Notes: a model not told the origin generated them from the sequence alone. A stretch of 64,000 nt of DNA from NCEH01 sp002257205 (GCF_043195105.1 NZ_JBAFWO010000002.1), one strand, 5' to 3'. Positions 26,660-38,145 are shown, counted from the stretch's first letter. Numbers and translations: made by a program.

Positions 26660-27661
26660 ATGGCTTCCTCCTCCCTCGACGACTGGCGCGACATCCTGGC
26701 CTTCCATCTGGAGGCGGGCGTGGATGTGGCCGTCGGAGAAACGCCGGTGGATCGCTTCGCCGAAAGCGCGGCGGCCCAGGCGGCGGCGGCCGCCGCCCGG
26801 GCGCAGGGCACGCCGGCCCGTGGCACGTCGGGAAGCGCCGGCTCCGCCCGTCCGGCAGCTCAGCCACCCGCAGCGGCCCGCCAAGCCGCGCCCGCCCAAG
26901 CGGCCGCAGGAAACGCCGCCCCAGGACACGCCGCGCAAGGACATGCCGCGCAAGCCGGCGCCGCGCGCGCCTTAGGCGGGGCCGCAAGCCATTCGCCGGC
27001 CGTGCCGACGCTCTCGGCCGCACCGCCCGACATGGCGGAAATGGCCGCGCGGGACATGGCGCATGCGGCGGCGAGCCTGGAGGATCTGCGCGCCATCATG
27101 GAGGTGTTCGACGGCTGCCCCTTGAAGCGCACCGCGACCCGCATGGTGTTCGCCGACGGCAATCCCGAGGCGCGCATCATGTTCGTGGGCGAGGCGCCGG
27201 GCCGCGACGAGGACGAGCAGGGCCTTCCCTTCGTCGGCCGCTCCGGCCGGCTGCTGGATTTGATGCTCGGCGCCATCGGGCTCGACCGCACCAGCGCCTA
27301 TATCGCCAATGTGATTCCCTGGCGGCCGCCGGGAAACCGCACGCCGACCCCGCAGGAAACCGCCATCTGCCTGCCGTTCATCCGCCGCCAGATCCAGCTC
27401 GCGGACCCCGATATCCTGGTGTGCCTCGGCGGCCCCTCCGCCCAGGCGCTGCTGGCGGTGAGCGAGGGCATCACCAGGATGCGCGGGAAATTGGTGGATT
27501 ATGATACCGGCACACGGGTGATTCGCGCGCTGCCGACCTTTCACCCCGCCTATCTCCTGCGCACGCCACTGGGCAAGCGGCTGGTGTGGCGCGACCTGCT
27601 GGCGGTGGAAGCCTTATTGGCGCAGGGCGGGTCGGCGCAGGGCGGCGGAAAATCCGGCTGA
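26660..27661 (+). CDS. Family-4-like uracil-DNA glycosylase
   Basis: A 333-residue protein with a short helical start, an Ala-rich low-complexity linker (about 37-120) and a uracil-DNA glycosylase domain (about 138-325). Motif GEAPGRDEDEQGLPFVG (177-193) and HPAYLLR (295-301) are those of the family 4 (SPO1 polymerase-related) enzymes that excise uracil from DNA. Family 4 normally holds a 4Fe-4S cluster with four Cys. Here only Cys153, Cys237 and Cys255 are seen; the first Cys of the usual CxxC pair is replaced (EVFDGCPL). Some alphaproteobacterial homologues share this, so the cluster may be altered or absent. ATG 26660 sits in the expected place relative to the helical N-terminus. Confidence 0.85.
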   Translation: MASSSLDDWRDILAFHLEAGVDVAVGETPVDRFAESAAAQAAAAAARAQGTPARGTSGSAGSARPAAQPPAAARQAAPAQAAAGNAAPGHAAQGHAAQAGAARALGGAASHSPAVPTLSAAPPDMAEMAARDMAHAAASLEDLRAIMEVFDGCPLKRTATRMVFADGNPEARIMFVGEAPGRDEDEQGLPFVGRSGRLLDLMLGAIGLDRTSAYIANVIPWRPPGNRTPTPQETAICLPFIRRQIQLADPDILVCLGGPSAQALLAVSEGITRMRGKLVDYDTGTRVIRALPTFHPAYLLRTPLGKRLVWRDLLAVEALLAQGGSAQGGGKSG

Positions 27662-27713
27662 GGTACAGTGCGCCTCACTTTGCACCGTCAGCGGGTCGGC
27701 GACCGGCCGAGGG

Positions 27714-28196
27714 TCACAGATCGGCGGATTCGTAGGAGCCGGTAATCGGCGCGCTGACCAGCGAGGAATTGCGATAGCGCGGGTCGTCGGTCACTTCCTC
27801 GCCGATCCAGGGCGGCAGCACGACCGTTTCCGCTGGGTCGGCCAGTTCGATCTCGGCCACCACGAGGCCCTTGTTCTCGGCCTCGAACACATCGACGGTC
27901 CAGACCTTGCCGGCGAAATCCACCTCGTAGCGGGTCTTCTCGATGAGCGGCTTCATGCATTGCTCGGCGAGCATCAGCTCGGCATGGTCGAGGGGGATTT
28001 CATATTCGAATTCCGGCCGGGACATGCCTTCCGTACGGCCTTTTACCGTAATGAAGGCCTTGTCTCCCGCGCGGCGGATACGCACGGTGCATTCGGCACC
28101 GATGCACAAATACCCCTGCGAGAAGCGCGCGCCGCGCGCATCCTCCCGCCAGGCGTCGGATATCACCAAAAACTTCCGTTCGACTTCGACGGGCAT
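27714..28196 (-). CDS. CYTH-domain protein
   Basis: A 160-residue single-domain CYTH protein. The defining ExExK motif is VEVERK (Glu4, Glu6, Lys8) and the tunnel-lining basic and acidic residues follow (TVRIRR, ITVKGR, EYEIPL, EIELADP). CYTH enzymes bind triphosphate compounds with divalent metal; bacterial single-domain members act as inorganic triphosphatase or class IV-type adenylate cyclase. The short form without a CHAD domain fits a triphosphatase better, but activity cannot be fixed from sequence. It lies between the glycosylase gene (convergent, 52 bases) and pyk. Confidence 0.88.
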   Translation of the reverse strand: MPVEVERKFLVISDAWREDARGARFSQGYLCIGAECTVRIRRAGDKAFITVKGRTEGMSRPEFEYEIPLDHAELMLAEQCMKPLIEKTRYEVDFAGKVWTVDVFEAENKGLVVAEIELADPAETVVLPPWIGEEVTDDPRYRNSSLVSAPITGSYESADL

Positions 28197-28425
28197 GCGC
28201 GATCCTGAGTGCCGACCGGCGAATTTTCCCGCATCTCAATCGAAGACGCTATCTCAAAAGCATTCCAGCCCGCGCGCAAAAGGATGACTGCATCCAAAAT
28301 GGCGCGCTTTGACTATTTTATGCGACAAAATCCCTTGTCCCGCTGCGCGCTCAGGTTTTTATTTCTTCCAAAGCGCGCGCGGATTGCAGGCCGGGAGGCG
28401 CCGTGCGCCGCCCGGCCGAACGCGA

Positions 28426-29895
28426 TCAGCTCTGAACGCCGTCGAATTTGCTCGGCGGATTGGTGTCGCCGATGGTGGTGACGCGCATGATGTTGGTGGT
28501 GCCGGGCTTGGCGAACGGCACGCCGGCAGTGATGGCGAGGCGGTCGCCCGACTTGCCGAGATCCTCTTCCACCGCAATGCGTACGGCCGTGTCCACCATC
28601 TCGCCGAACGAGTGGATGTCTTCTTCCACGTGCACCGCGTGCACGCCGTAGGACAGCGCGAGGCGGCGGGCGGTTTCCAGGCTCGTGGTGATGCCGAGGA
28701 TCGGCATGGGCGGGCGCTCGCGCGCCGCTCGCAGGGCCGTGGTGCCGGAGAGGGTGTAGGCGACGAGGGCGGAGGCATCCACCGCGATGGCGGTCTGATA
28801 CGTGGCCTTGGTCACCGCGTCGCCGATGGTCTTGCCCCATTCGGCCTGGGTGGCGTCGAGCGTCTGGCGATAGCCGGGGTCGCGCTCCACATGGCGGATG
28901 ATGTCGTCCATGAAGGAGACCGCTTCCACCGGATATTGCCCGGCCGCGCTCTCGGCCGAGAGCATCACGCAATCCGCGCCCTCATAGACGGCGGTGGCGA
29001 CGTCGGAGACTTCCGCGCGGGTGGGGACGGGCGCGGTGATCATGCTTTCCAGCATCTGGGTCGCCACGATCACCGGCTTTCCGTAGCGGCGCGATTCCGC
29101 GATCATGCGCTTCTGGATCGCCGGGATCTCGGGCAGCGAGAGTTCGACGCCGAGGTCGCCGCGCGCCACCATGATCGAATCGGAGAGCTTCACCAACTCG
29201 GTGAGATGCTCCACCGCCGCCGGCTTTTCCATCTTCAGCATGATGGCCGCGCCGCGATCGCCGATCAGCGCGCGCGCCTCATGGATGTCGTCGGGGCGCT
29301 GCACGAACGAGAGCGCGATCCACTCGACGCCGAGATTGCAGGCGAAATCGAGATCCTTGCGGTCCTTCTCCGTCAGCGGGGAGAGCGGCAGGACCACGTC
29401 GGGAATATTGAAGCCCTTGTTGTTGGACAGCTTCGTGCCGCTGATGACCTGGGCATCCAGCCAGCCGGGGCCCTTGGCCACCACTTTGAGGCGCACCTTG
29501 CCGTCGTCGCACAGCACGGTGGAGCCGATGTTCAGCGCCTCGATGATGTCGGGATGGGGGATCGGCACGCGGTTTTCATCGCCCAGCGTTGCGACATCGG
29601 CATCGAACCGCAGCACCTTGCCGGGCGCGAAGGTGATGGCATTGTCGGCGAACTTGCCGAGGCGCAGCTTCGGGCCCTGAAGATCGGCGATGACGCCGAT
29701 GGGGCGGCCGACGTCCTGCTCCAGCGCGCGGATGCGGGCGAGCACCTCGCCGTGGTTTTCCTGGGTGCCGTGGCTGAAGTTGAGGCGGAACACGTCCACC
29801 CCCGCCAGGAACAATTCCTTCAGCTTTTCCGGGCTGTTGGAGGCGGGCCCGACGGTCGCCACGATCTTGGTGGCACGCGCGCGCTTCGTCGACAT
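28426..29895 (-). CDS. pyk: Pyruvate kinase
   Basis: Pyruvate kinase converts phosphoenolpyruvate and ADP to pyruvate and ATP. The 489-residue product has the signature regions RATKIVATVGPAS near the N-terminus, MVARGDLGVELS (active-site loop) and KPVIVATQMLESM, in that order, followed by the A/C-domain end. GGGAGG lies upstream of ATG 29895. It follows gcl-hyi-glxR on the same strand but is separated from glxR by a 13-bp hairpin at 30057-30088. In related bacteria this gene set often includes a glycerate kinase (ttuD/glxK) between glxR and pyk; none is present here. Confidence 0.95.
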   Translation of the reverse strand: MSTKRARATKIVATVGPASNSPEKLKELFLAGVDVFRLNFSHGTQENHGEVLARIRALEQDVGRPIGVIADLQGPKLRLGKFADNAITFAPGKVLRFDADVATLGDENRVPIPHPDIIEALNIGSTVLCDDGKVRLKVVAKGPGWLDAQVISGTKLSNNKGFNIPDVVLPLSPLTEKDRKDLDFACNLGVEWIALSFVQRPDDIHEARALIGDRGAAIMLKMEKPAAVEHLTELVKLSDSIMVARGDLGVELSLPEIPAIQKRMIAESRRYGKPVIVATQMLESMITAPVPTRAEVSDVATAVYEGADCVMLSAESAAGQYPVEAVSFMDDIIRHVERDPGYRQTLDATQAEWGKTIGDAVTKATYQTAIAVDASALVAYTLSGTTALRAARERPPMPILGITTSLETARRLALSYGVHAVHVEEDIHSFGEMVDTAVRIAVEEDLGKSGDRLAITAGVPFAKPGTTNIMRVTTIGDTNPPSKFDGVQS

Positions 29896-30056
29896 TCTCG
29901 TCTCCTCCCGTTGATGCGTTCGGTTGGCCGCCCGCTGATCTGTATCCGGCCGATGGTTGCGGCTTCTTGAGGCTTGGGCAGGGGCCGGCGCCGTGCGGCG
30001 GCTGTCCCTGCCCACCCGCCCCGGCTTGGCCGGGGGTATCGCATTTACATAAAGGT

Positions 30057-30088
30057 CTTAGCCGAAAGTTCTATGACTTTCGGCTAAG
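30057..30088 (-). terminator. Terminator-like hairpin after glxR
   Basis: Perfect 13-bp arms CTTAGCCGAAAGT and ACTTTCGGCTAAG enclose a 6-base loop, 12 bases after the glxR stop on the minus strand. The following bases (ACCTTTATG) are only moderately T-rich. It likely ends most transcripts from the glyoxylate operon before pyk. Confidence 0.65.
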
Positions 30089-30099
30089 CTTGGTCGTTT

Positions 30100-30978
30100 T
30101 CACGCGACGTCGTGATTGGCCAGCAATTCCAGCGCCTGCACCATGGCGGAATGGTCCAGCTTGCCGCCGCCACGGGCCGCGACCGCATTGAACAATTCCT
30201 GCGCGGTGGCGGTGTTGGGCAGCGCGATCTGCAGCGCGCGGGCCGAGGAGAGCGCCAGATTGAGGTCCTTCTGGTGCAGCTCGATGCGGAAGCCGGGGGC
30301 GAAATTGCGCTTCACGATGCGCTCGCCGTGCACTTCCAGGATGCGCGAATTGGCGAACCCGCCCATCAGCGCCTGGCGCACCTTCGCCGGATCGGCGCCG
30401 GCCTTGGAGGCGAACAGCAGCGCCTCGCTCACCGCTTCGATGGTGAGGGCGACGATGATCTGGTTCGCGACCTTGGTGGTCTGCCCGTCGCCATTGCCGC
30501 CGACGAGGGTGATATTCTTGCCCATCTTCTCGAACAGGGGCTTCACCTTTTCGAAGGCGGCATCGGGGCCGCCGACCATGATGGTGAGGGAGGCGGCTTT
30601 CGCGCCCACGTCGCCGCCGGAGACCGGGGCGTCGAGATAATCGCAGCCGAGCGCATTGATCTTCGCGGCGAATTTCTTGGTCTCCACCGGCGAGATGGAG
30701 CTCATGTCCACCACGATCTTGCCGGCGGTCAGGCCCTCGGCGACGCCGCCCTTGCCGAACAGGGCTTCGTCCACGTGCGGCGTATCGGGCACCATGAGGA
30801 TGATGATGTCGGAATTCTTCGCCACTTCGGCCGAGGAGGCGACGGCGGTCGCGCCCTTGTCGGTCACTTCGGCGGGGATCTTGAACACGTCATAGACGAA
30901 CAGCGTGTGCCCGGCGTCGATGAGGTGGCCGGCCATGGGGGTGCCCATGATGCCGAGACCGATGAAACCCACGTTCAT
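30100..30978 (-). CDS. glxR: 2-hydroxy-3-oxopropionate (tartronate semialdehyde) reductase
   Basis: This enzyme reduces tartronate semialdehyde, made by glyoxylate carboligase, to D-glycerate with NAD(P)H. The 292-residue product belongs to the beta-hydroxyacid dehydrogenase family: GFIGLGIMGTPMAGHL (residues 4-19) is the dinucleotide fold, DAPVSGGDVGAKAASL the substrate-binding motif, and the catalytic Lys is in NGDGQTTKVANQII. The position after hyi and gcl fixes the substrate, which motif alone would leave open (3-hydroxyisobutyrate or glyoxylate are alternatives). The start follows from the conserved MNVGFIGLG. Confidence 0.93.
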   Translation of the reverse strand: MNVGFIGLGIMGTPMAGHLIDAGHTLFVYDVFKIPAEVTDKGATAVASSAEVAKNSDIIILMVPDTPHVDEALFGKGGVAEGLTAGKIVVDMSSISPVETKKFAAKINALGCDYLDAPVSGGDVGAKAASLTIMVGGPDAAFEKVKPLFEKMGKNITLVGGNGDGQTTKVANQIIVALTIEAVSEALLFASKAGADPAKVRQALMGGFANSRILEVHGERIVKRNFAPGFRIELHQKDLNLALSSARALQIALPNTATAQELFNAVAARGGGKLDHSAMVQALELLANHDVA

Positions 30979-31071
30979 GTGCGTATCTCCTGGATTGGTT
31001 TCACCCCCGCCGGGCGGGGCAGGGGTGTTTGATTTGCGGCCGGAGCCGAGGGTGTCCGGCCCGCGGACGGC

Positions 31072-31848
<777 letters not shown>

Positions 31849-32043
31849 TCACCTCTCCGCTGGCTTAGCCTGCCTTTTGGACGTTTGCGCTCAACTCCCC
31901 GGCGGAAGGCAAGATCCGCGTCGGGTTGGTCTTTGGGTGGGCGGGCCTAGCCGCACCGCGCACCGGTCCCGTCGCGGGGGTGGGCAGGGCGGCGGGCTTT
32001 TTTCCGGTGGTCTCGTCGGTCGGTTTTGTCGTCGGTCTCCGGA

Positions 32044-32089
32044 GCGATGTCCGCGGCGCCGGAATGGGACCCGGCGCCGACGACATCGC
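32044..32089. repeat. Large inverted repeat in the gcl-hyi gap
   Basis: The 302-base gap 31849-32150 contains 19-bp arms at 32044-32062 and 32071-32089 with two mismatches and an 8-base loop. The core is GGCGCCGG/CCGGCGCC. It starts about 62 bases after the gcl stop on the minus strand and has no T-run, so it could be a transcript-stabilising or attenuating structure between gcl and hyi. Nothing else is recognised in the gap. Confidence 0.6.
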
Positions 32090-32150
32090 CCGCCACCGCA
32101 CGCAGCCGGAGGGAGCCGGCTACGGCAGGGCGGAGCAAAGCTTTAGCAGA

Positions 32151-33926
<1,776 letters not shown>

Positions 33927-34155
33927 GGTGACCTCCCTGTTTCTGAATTGTCCCCTGGATACTCCTGTGCCTTTCGTTCCACTATCGAAGATATGGAACG
34001 ACATTGATGCCGAAAAGGCAAAGATGGCAAAAAAGCCGTGTCGGCTGAATAGTTTGGCGCTGCAGCATGTGCGCTGCGAAACGGGTTTGTGTGGGCTTGG
34101 CGCCGCGCGGGAGGGAGCCGGCGAGGGCGGGCGAGAGCGTTGCTCCGTAACGCAA

Positions 34156-34187
34156 AACGGCGGCCGGACCGTTCGTCCGCCGCCGTT
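34156..34187 (-). terminator. Rho-independent terminator of the ccl-mmgE operon
   Basis: The gap 33927-34243 has a strong GC-rich hairpin with a 14/13-base stem (one bulged C) and 5-base loop at 34156-34187. On the minus strand it is followed by TTTTGCG. It lies 57 bases after the MmgE/PrpD gene. The rest of the gap should hold the gcl promoter; no gene or confident promoter elements are seen. Confidence 0.75.
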
Positions 34188-34243
34188 CCGATGTGCCCGC
34201 CGCGTGCCGTCTCTCGGAGCTTGCGGGCGCAGATGATCCCGCC

Positions 34244-35614
34244 TCAGCCGCGGGCGAGGGCCGCCACTTGCGCCATGTTGGCGATGTCCGCGCTCTGGAG
34301 CAGGCTGCGCGCGAGGTCTGGGGTCTTCTCCCCGAGCACCGGCTTCACCAGCGTGGTGAATTTCGCGGCCAGCGCCGCGTCGGCAGGAAACAGGTCCGGC
34401 TCGCCCGAGGGGTCGGGAATGTCCAGCTCGAAAATGGCGCCGGTGGTGGTCACGGTGAGGCGCGCGCCGAAGGGATGGGCGCGGCCTTCCAGCGCCGGGT
34501 CCGCCTCCACGTCGATGCGGTCGCAAAGCGCGTCGAGCACGGGATCGCCGAGCCGGTCGTAATCGTCCCAGCCGAACGCGCCCTGGTCGAGCGCGACGGC
34601 GGCGGTGAAGGGCATGGAGAATTGCCCGTCCACCACCGTGCGGGCCCGGCGCTTCTCCGCAAGCGGCGCGCCGGTGAGCGTGATGCCGTTGGGATGCAGG
34701 CCCACGCGCACCTTCACGATGTCGGCGGCGGTGAGATGGTGTTCGGCCCGCAGCGACAGCAGCCCGTCGAGGGCGGCATGGGTATAGCGGCAGCTGGGAT
34801 AGGGCTTCAGCCCGATCTTCATGGTCTCGTACACGGTGCCGAGGTCGCGCACCGCCTTGGCGGGATCCGCGCCGTCGCTATAGCCGTGCAGGAACCCATG
34901 CTTGCCCTCGATGGCGTCGGACGCGCCCTTGAAGCCCTCGGCCGAAAGGGTGGCGGCGATCAGCCCGTTCATGGCCGCCGCGCCCACCTGATAGCGCTTG
35001 TTCCAGGCGCCGTTGACCAGGAATTGCAGCGACCCCGCCGCCTGGCTCGCCGCCACCCCGAAGGCGCAGGCGATGCGCGCGGCATCGAGCCCCAGCAGCT
35101 TGCCGGCCGCCGCCGCCGCGCCGAACGTGCCGGCGGTGGCGGTGGGATGAAAGCCGCGCGCATAATGCACCGTGGGATCAAGCGCGACGCCGAGCCGGCA
35201 GCACACTTCATAGCCGGCGATCACGGCGGTGATGAAATCGCGCCCGCTGGCCCCCGTCATCTCGGCCGCGGCGAAGGCGGCGCAGACCACCGGCGCGCTC
35301 GGGTGGAGCGAGGATTCCGCATGGGTGTCGTCGAAATCCAGCGAATGGCCATAGACGCCGTTCAGCAGCGCAGCGATGGCTGGCGCATAGGTGCGCGTGG
35401 CGCCCACCACGGTGCAGGCGCCGGGGCCGTCGAGGCCGAGCCGGGCGAGCATGGCGCGCACGCTGGCGCTGGATTCCGCATCCGCTCCCCCGCGCGCGAT
35501 ATTGCCGAAGAAGTCGAGCACCAGCCGTTCCGCCCGCGCCACCACCTCGGGCGGGAGGTCGGCGAAGGAAAGGTCCGCGACATAGCGGGCGAGGATATTG
35601 GTTTCATCGCTCAT
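34244..35614 (-). CDS. MmgE/PrpD-family protein of the itaconate-type locus
   Basis: A 456-residue MmgE/PrpD protein, a family that includes 2-methylcitrate dehydratase, cis-aconitate decarboxylase and uncharacterised lyases. Visible family motifs include DFFGNIARGG, NGVYGHSLDFDDTH (about residues 80-93) and GLKPYPSCRYTHAALDG. The gene overlaps the CitE-like gene by ATGA and is the last gene before a terminator. An MmgE/PrpD gene of unknown reaction is also part of the Pseudomonas itaconate locus, so a side role in C5-dicarboxylate metabolism is likely. The exact reaction is not known; it could act on a citramalate or itaconate isomer. ATG 35614 is chosen over an upstream open frame because it begins the conserved domain. 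Confidence 0.88.
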   Translation of the reverse strand: MSDETNILARYVADLSFADLPPEVVARAERLVLDFFGNIARGGADAESSASVRAMLARLGLDGPGACTVVGATRTYAPAIAALLNGVYGHSLDFDDTHAESSLHPSAPVVCAAFAAAEMTGASGRDFITAVIAGYEVCCRLGVALDPTVHYARGFHPTATAGTFGAAAAAGKLLGLDAARIACAFGVAASQAAGSLQFLVNGAWNKRYQVGAAAMNGLIAATLSAEGFKGASDAIEGKHGFLHGYSDGADPAKAVRDLGTVYETMKIGLKPYPSCRYTHAALDGLLSLRAEHHLTAADIVKVRVGLHPNGITLTGAPLAEKRRARTVVDGQFSMPFTAAVALDQGAFGWDDYDRLGDPVLDALCDRIDVEADPALEGRAHPFGARLTVTTTGAIFELDIPDPSGEPDLFPADAALAAKFTTLVKPVLGEKTPDLARSLLQSADIANMAQVAALARG

Positions 35615-36441
35615 TTGGCGTCTCCCTGAAGCGCCGGCATGCCCTGCGCGCGCGCCAGAATGCCCTCGGCGCGCAGGCGCACGGGCGTATCCACCATGGC
35701 GCCGTCCACCTTCACGGCCGCGCCGCCGGCGGACGATGCCGCCAGGACGCGCGTCGCCCAGGCGAGTTCCGCGTCCGAGGGGGCAAATCCCTTGATCACG
35801 GGGGCGATCTGGCGGGGATGGATGCACAGTTTGCCGGCGCAGCCGAGGCTTGCGGCATAGGCCGCTTCCCGCTCGCACAGGGCGGCATCGTCGAAAGCGG
35901 CGGTGACCCCGTCGAGCGGGCCGGCAAGCCCGGCGAGGCGCGAGGCCAGCACCAGTTCGCTGCGCGCCGCGAGCAGGGCGTCGCTGGTATGGGCGCAGCC
36001 GATGTCGGCGGCGAAATCGATGGAGCCGAAGGCGAGGCGCCGCACCTGGGGCGCGGCCGCGATGGCGCGGGCATTGGCGATGCCGCGCGCGGTCTCCACC
36101 AGCGCCATCACCGGCAGGCCGTCGATATCGGGAATGTCGGCGACATTTTCGGCCTTGGGCAGCACCAGTCCGGCGAGCGGCAGGCGCCGCGCCAGGGCGA
36201 GGTCTTCGCCATGCCAGGGCGTGCCGACGGGATTGACGCGCAGGAAGATCGGCCCGCCGCCCGCCGGGAAGCCGGCCGCGATGGCGTCGCGCGCATGGGG
36301 TTTCTCGGCCACCGCCACCGCATCCTCCAAATCGAGGATGATGGCATCGGCACCGGCGGCCAGCGCCTTGGCGAACCGTTCCGGCCGGTCGCCGGGAACA
36401 AACAGGACCACGAGACGCGCATCGAACAGCGAGGAGGACAT
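35611..36441 (-). CDS. ccl: CitE-like lyase, probable (S)-citramalyl-CoA lyase
   Basis: A 276-residue HpcH/HpaI (CitE-like) lyase. It has RLVVLFVPGDRPERFAKAL (residues 9-27), LDLEDAV, LPKAEN, VETARG and FGSIDFAADIG, which position the Mg ligands and CoA-ester substrate. In itaconate breakdown such a lyase splits citramalyl-CoA to acetyl-CoA and pyruvate. Neighbours encoding a class III CoA-transferase and a hot-dog hydratase support that role. A malyl-CoA or citryl-type lyase is the alternative. ATG 36441 has AGGGG upstream; the frame is open to 36525, which would run into the palindrome at 36523. First gene of the ccl-mmgE operon. Confidence 0.85.
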   Translation of the reverse strand: MSSSLFDARLVVLFVPGDRPERFAKALAAGADAIILDLEDAVAVAEKPHARDAIAAGFPAGGGPIFLRVNPVGTPWHGEDLALARRLPLAGLVLPKAENVADIPDIDGLPVMALVETARGIANARAIAAAPQVRRLAFGSIDFAADIGCAHTSDALLAARSELVLASRLAGLAGPLDGVTAAFDDAALCEREAAYAASLGCAGKLCIHPRQIAPVIKGFAPSDAELAWATRVLAASSAGGAAVKVDGAMVDTPVRLRAEGILARAQGMPALQGDAK

Positions 36442-36522
36442 GAACGCCCCTGGATCAGAACCAATGAGCGCGCACAGTGCCGCGCGGCCGGGCGGGCGCA
36501 AATAGGGAATTGCTTGCCCGCT

Positions 36523-36539
36523 CATAGCAAAGACCTATG
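36523..36539. promoter_or_regulatory. LysR-type box upstream of ccl
   Basis: On the minus strand the site reads CATAGGTCTTTGCTATG: 5-bp arms around 7 bases, fitting ATA-N9-TAT and T-N11-A. It is 82 bases upstream of the CitE-like gene. A matching site precedes the CoA-transferase gene. Confidence 0.5.
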
Positions 36540-36756
36540 GCCCCCTCGCCGGAGGCGAGATGGCCCCGCCCCGGCTTTCCGAATCTGGCGCTCGGCAACG
36601 ACAGTGCCAACGTTGCTCCGATGCGGAAAACGAAGCCGCAGAAGCTCTGACCTAATGCTCGGAAGCTTGACCAGATCGGCGATCCGCGCAAGGAAATCGG
36701 TGCGGTGACGAGGAGTGGCCCTCGCCGATCCGGAGTAACATTAGGATCGGAGATCG

Positions 36757-36785
36757 GTCGGTTCGAGCCCGGCCCTCCGCAACCA
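36757..36785 (+). other. tRNA-like 3' remnant in the ccl-ict gap
   Basis: The 538-base gap 36442-36979 has no gene. At 36757-36773 a 5-bp stem closes a TTCGAGC loop (one G-T pair), as in a tRNA T-arm. It is followed by CCTCCGC, A and ACCA, as in an acceptor strand and 3' end. No matching GCGGAGG 5' strand, D-arm or anticodon arm was found in the preceding 90 bases. It may be a decayed tRNA or chance. Confidence 0.25.
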
Positions 36786-36843
36786 AGTTCTGCCCTAAGT
36801 TTTCTAGTCTTGGTCGGCAGCGTCGGGCGGCGCGAAACCGCGC

Positions 36844-36860
36844 TATATGATTTGCATATA
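36844..36860. promoter_or_regulatory. LysR-type box upstream of the CoA-transferase gene
   Basis: TATATGATTTGCATATA has perfect 6-bp arms around ATTTG and fits ATA-N9-TAT and T-N11-A. It lies 120 bases before the CoA-transferase ATG in the divergent promoter region. The TTTGC core is shared with sites at 36523 and 40267. Confidence 0.55.
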
Positions 36861-36979
36861 ACGCCTAGGCCAGATGCGTATTTGTGCTCTGGCCAGCTTT
36901 AGGGCGAGTGTCATCCGAATGCGGCCCGCACGGCGCGTGCGCGCCGGCCGCGACGGCTCCTCGAACTTTTCTGGTCCCG

Positions 36980-38119
36980 ATGCAGAACGATCTTGAAGGC
37001 ATCCTTGTGGTCTCCGTGGAGCAGGCGGTCGCCGCTCCCTATCTGTCGTCCCGCCTCGCGGATGCCGGCGCGCGGGTCATCAAGATCGAGCGGCCGGAGG
37101 GGGATTTCGCCCGCAATTACGATTCCCTGGTGCATGGCGAGAGCGCTTATTTCGTCTGGCTGAACCGGGGCAAGGAATCCATCTGCCTGGATCTCAAGGC
37201 CCCGGAAGATCTCGCGGTTCTGCGGGCGATGGTCGCGCAGGCGGACATCTTCATCCAGAATCTCGCCCCCGGCGCCATCGACCGGCTGGGCTTTGCGCCG
37301 GAAAAGCTGCGGGCGGAAAATCCGCGCCTGATCACCTGCTCCATCTCCGGCTATGGCGACGAGGGCCCGTATCGCGATCTCAAAGCCTATGACCTGCTGG
37401 TGCAGGCGGAGAGCGGGCTGTCCTCCATCACCGGCAACGAACACGGCTCGGCGCGGGTGGGCGTCTCGGTGTGCGATATCGCCGCCGGCATGACGGCGCT
37501 CCAGGCGGTGATGCAGGCGCTCTATGCCCGCGAGCGCACCGGCGTCGGGCGGCACATCGCGGTGTCGCTCTATCATGCGCTGTCCGACTGGATGAATGTG
37601 CCGTACCTGCAATATGTCTATGGCGGCAAGGTGCCGGAGCGGGCGGGGCTCAACCATCCTACCATCGCGCCTTATGGCGCCTATAGCTGCGCCGACGGCA
37701 AGGCGGTGCTGTTCTCGATCCAGAACGAGCGGGAATGGCTGATGTTCTGCACCGAGGTGCTGGGCGATGCCGCGATCGCCGTGGATCCGCGCTTCGACAG
37801 CAACAATCATCGCGTCGCCGCCCGCCCGGCGCTGGATGAGGCGATCAACGCGGTGTTCTCCACGCTGACCCGCGCGCAGGCGGTGGAGCGGCTGGAGCGC
37901 GCCCGCGTCGCCTATGGCCGGGTGAGCACGCTGGAAGATGTCGCGGCCCATCCACAAAACCGCTATGTGGAAGTTGAAACCCCCACCGGCCCCGTGCGCT
38001 GCCTCGCGCCCGGGGCGGTGGTGGATGGCAAGCCGGCGGAATTCCGCGCGGTGCCGGGGCTCGGCGCCCACACCGAAGCGGTGCGGGCCGCTTTCGCCCC
38101 TGTGCCGGCGTCCGCCTGA
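36980..38119 (+). CDS. ict: Class III (CaiB/BaiF) CoA-transferase, probable itaconate CoA-transferase
   Basis: A 379-residue family III CoA-transferase. Catalytic Asp138 lies in KAYDLLVQAESGL, preceded by CSISGYGDEGPY and followed by RVGVSVCDIAAGM, the usual order of this family. It would move CoA from succinyl-CoA (or another donor) to a dicarboxylate. In the itaconate locus of Pseudomonas aeruginosa the activating enzyme is of this type, and the other genes match. Mesaconate or a related C5 acid remains possible as substrate. ATG 36980 starts at the conserved N-terminus; the frame is open to 36884, and the ribosome site is weak. First gene of a rightward unit with the methyltransferase gene 26 bases downstream. 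Confidence 0.85.
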   Translation: MQNDLEGILVVSVEQAVAAPYLSSRLADAGARVIKIERPEGDFARNYDSLVHGESAYFVWLNRGKESICLDLKAPEDLAVLRAMVAQADIFIQNLAPGAIDRLGFAPEKLRAENPRLITCSISGYGDEGPYRDLKAYDLLVQAESGLSSITGNEHGSARVGVSVCDIAAGMTALQAVMQALYARERTGVGRHIAVSLYHALSDWMNVPYLQYVYGGKVPERAGLNHPTIAPYGAYSCADGKAVLFSIQNEREWLMFCTEVLGDAAIAVDPRFDSNNHRVAARPALDEAINAVFSTLTRAQAVERLERARVAYGRVSTLEDVAAHPQNRYVEVETPTGPVRCLAPGAVVDGKPAEFRAVPGLGAHTEAVRAAFAPVPASA

Positions 38120-38145
38120 GGCAATAAAGCAGGGAAGAAATCACC

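Noticed and set aside
33927..34526. N-terminal extension of glyoxylate carboligase along an open minus-strand frame
   Set aside because: The extension reads through a terminator hairpin and the end of the MmgE/PrpD gene; ATG 33926 has a strong ribosome site and the family N-terminus.
36884..36979. Upstream start for the CoA-transferase
   Set aside because: The added 32 residues are not typical of the family; the conserved start is near 36980. It remains possible because the ribosome site at 36980 is weak.
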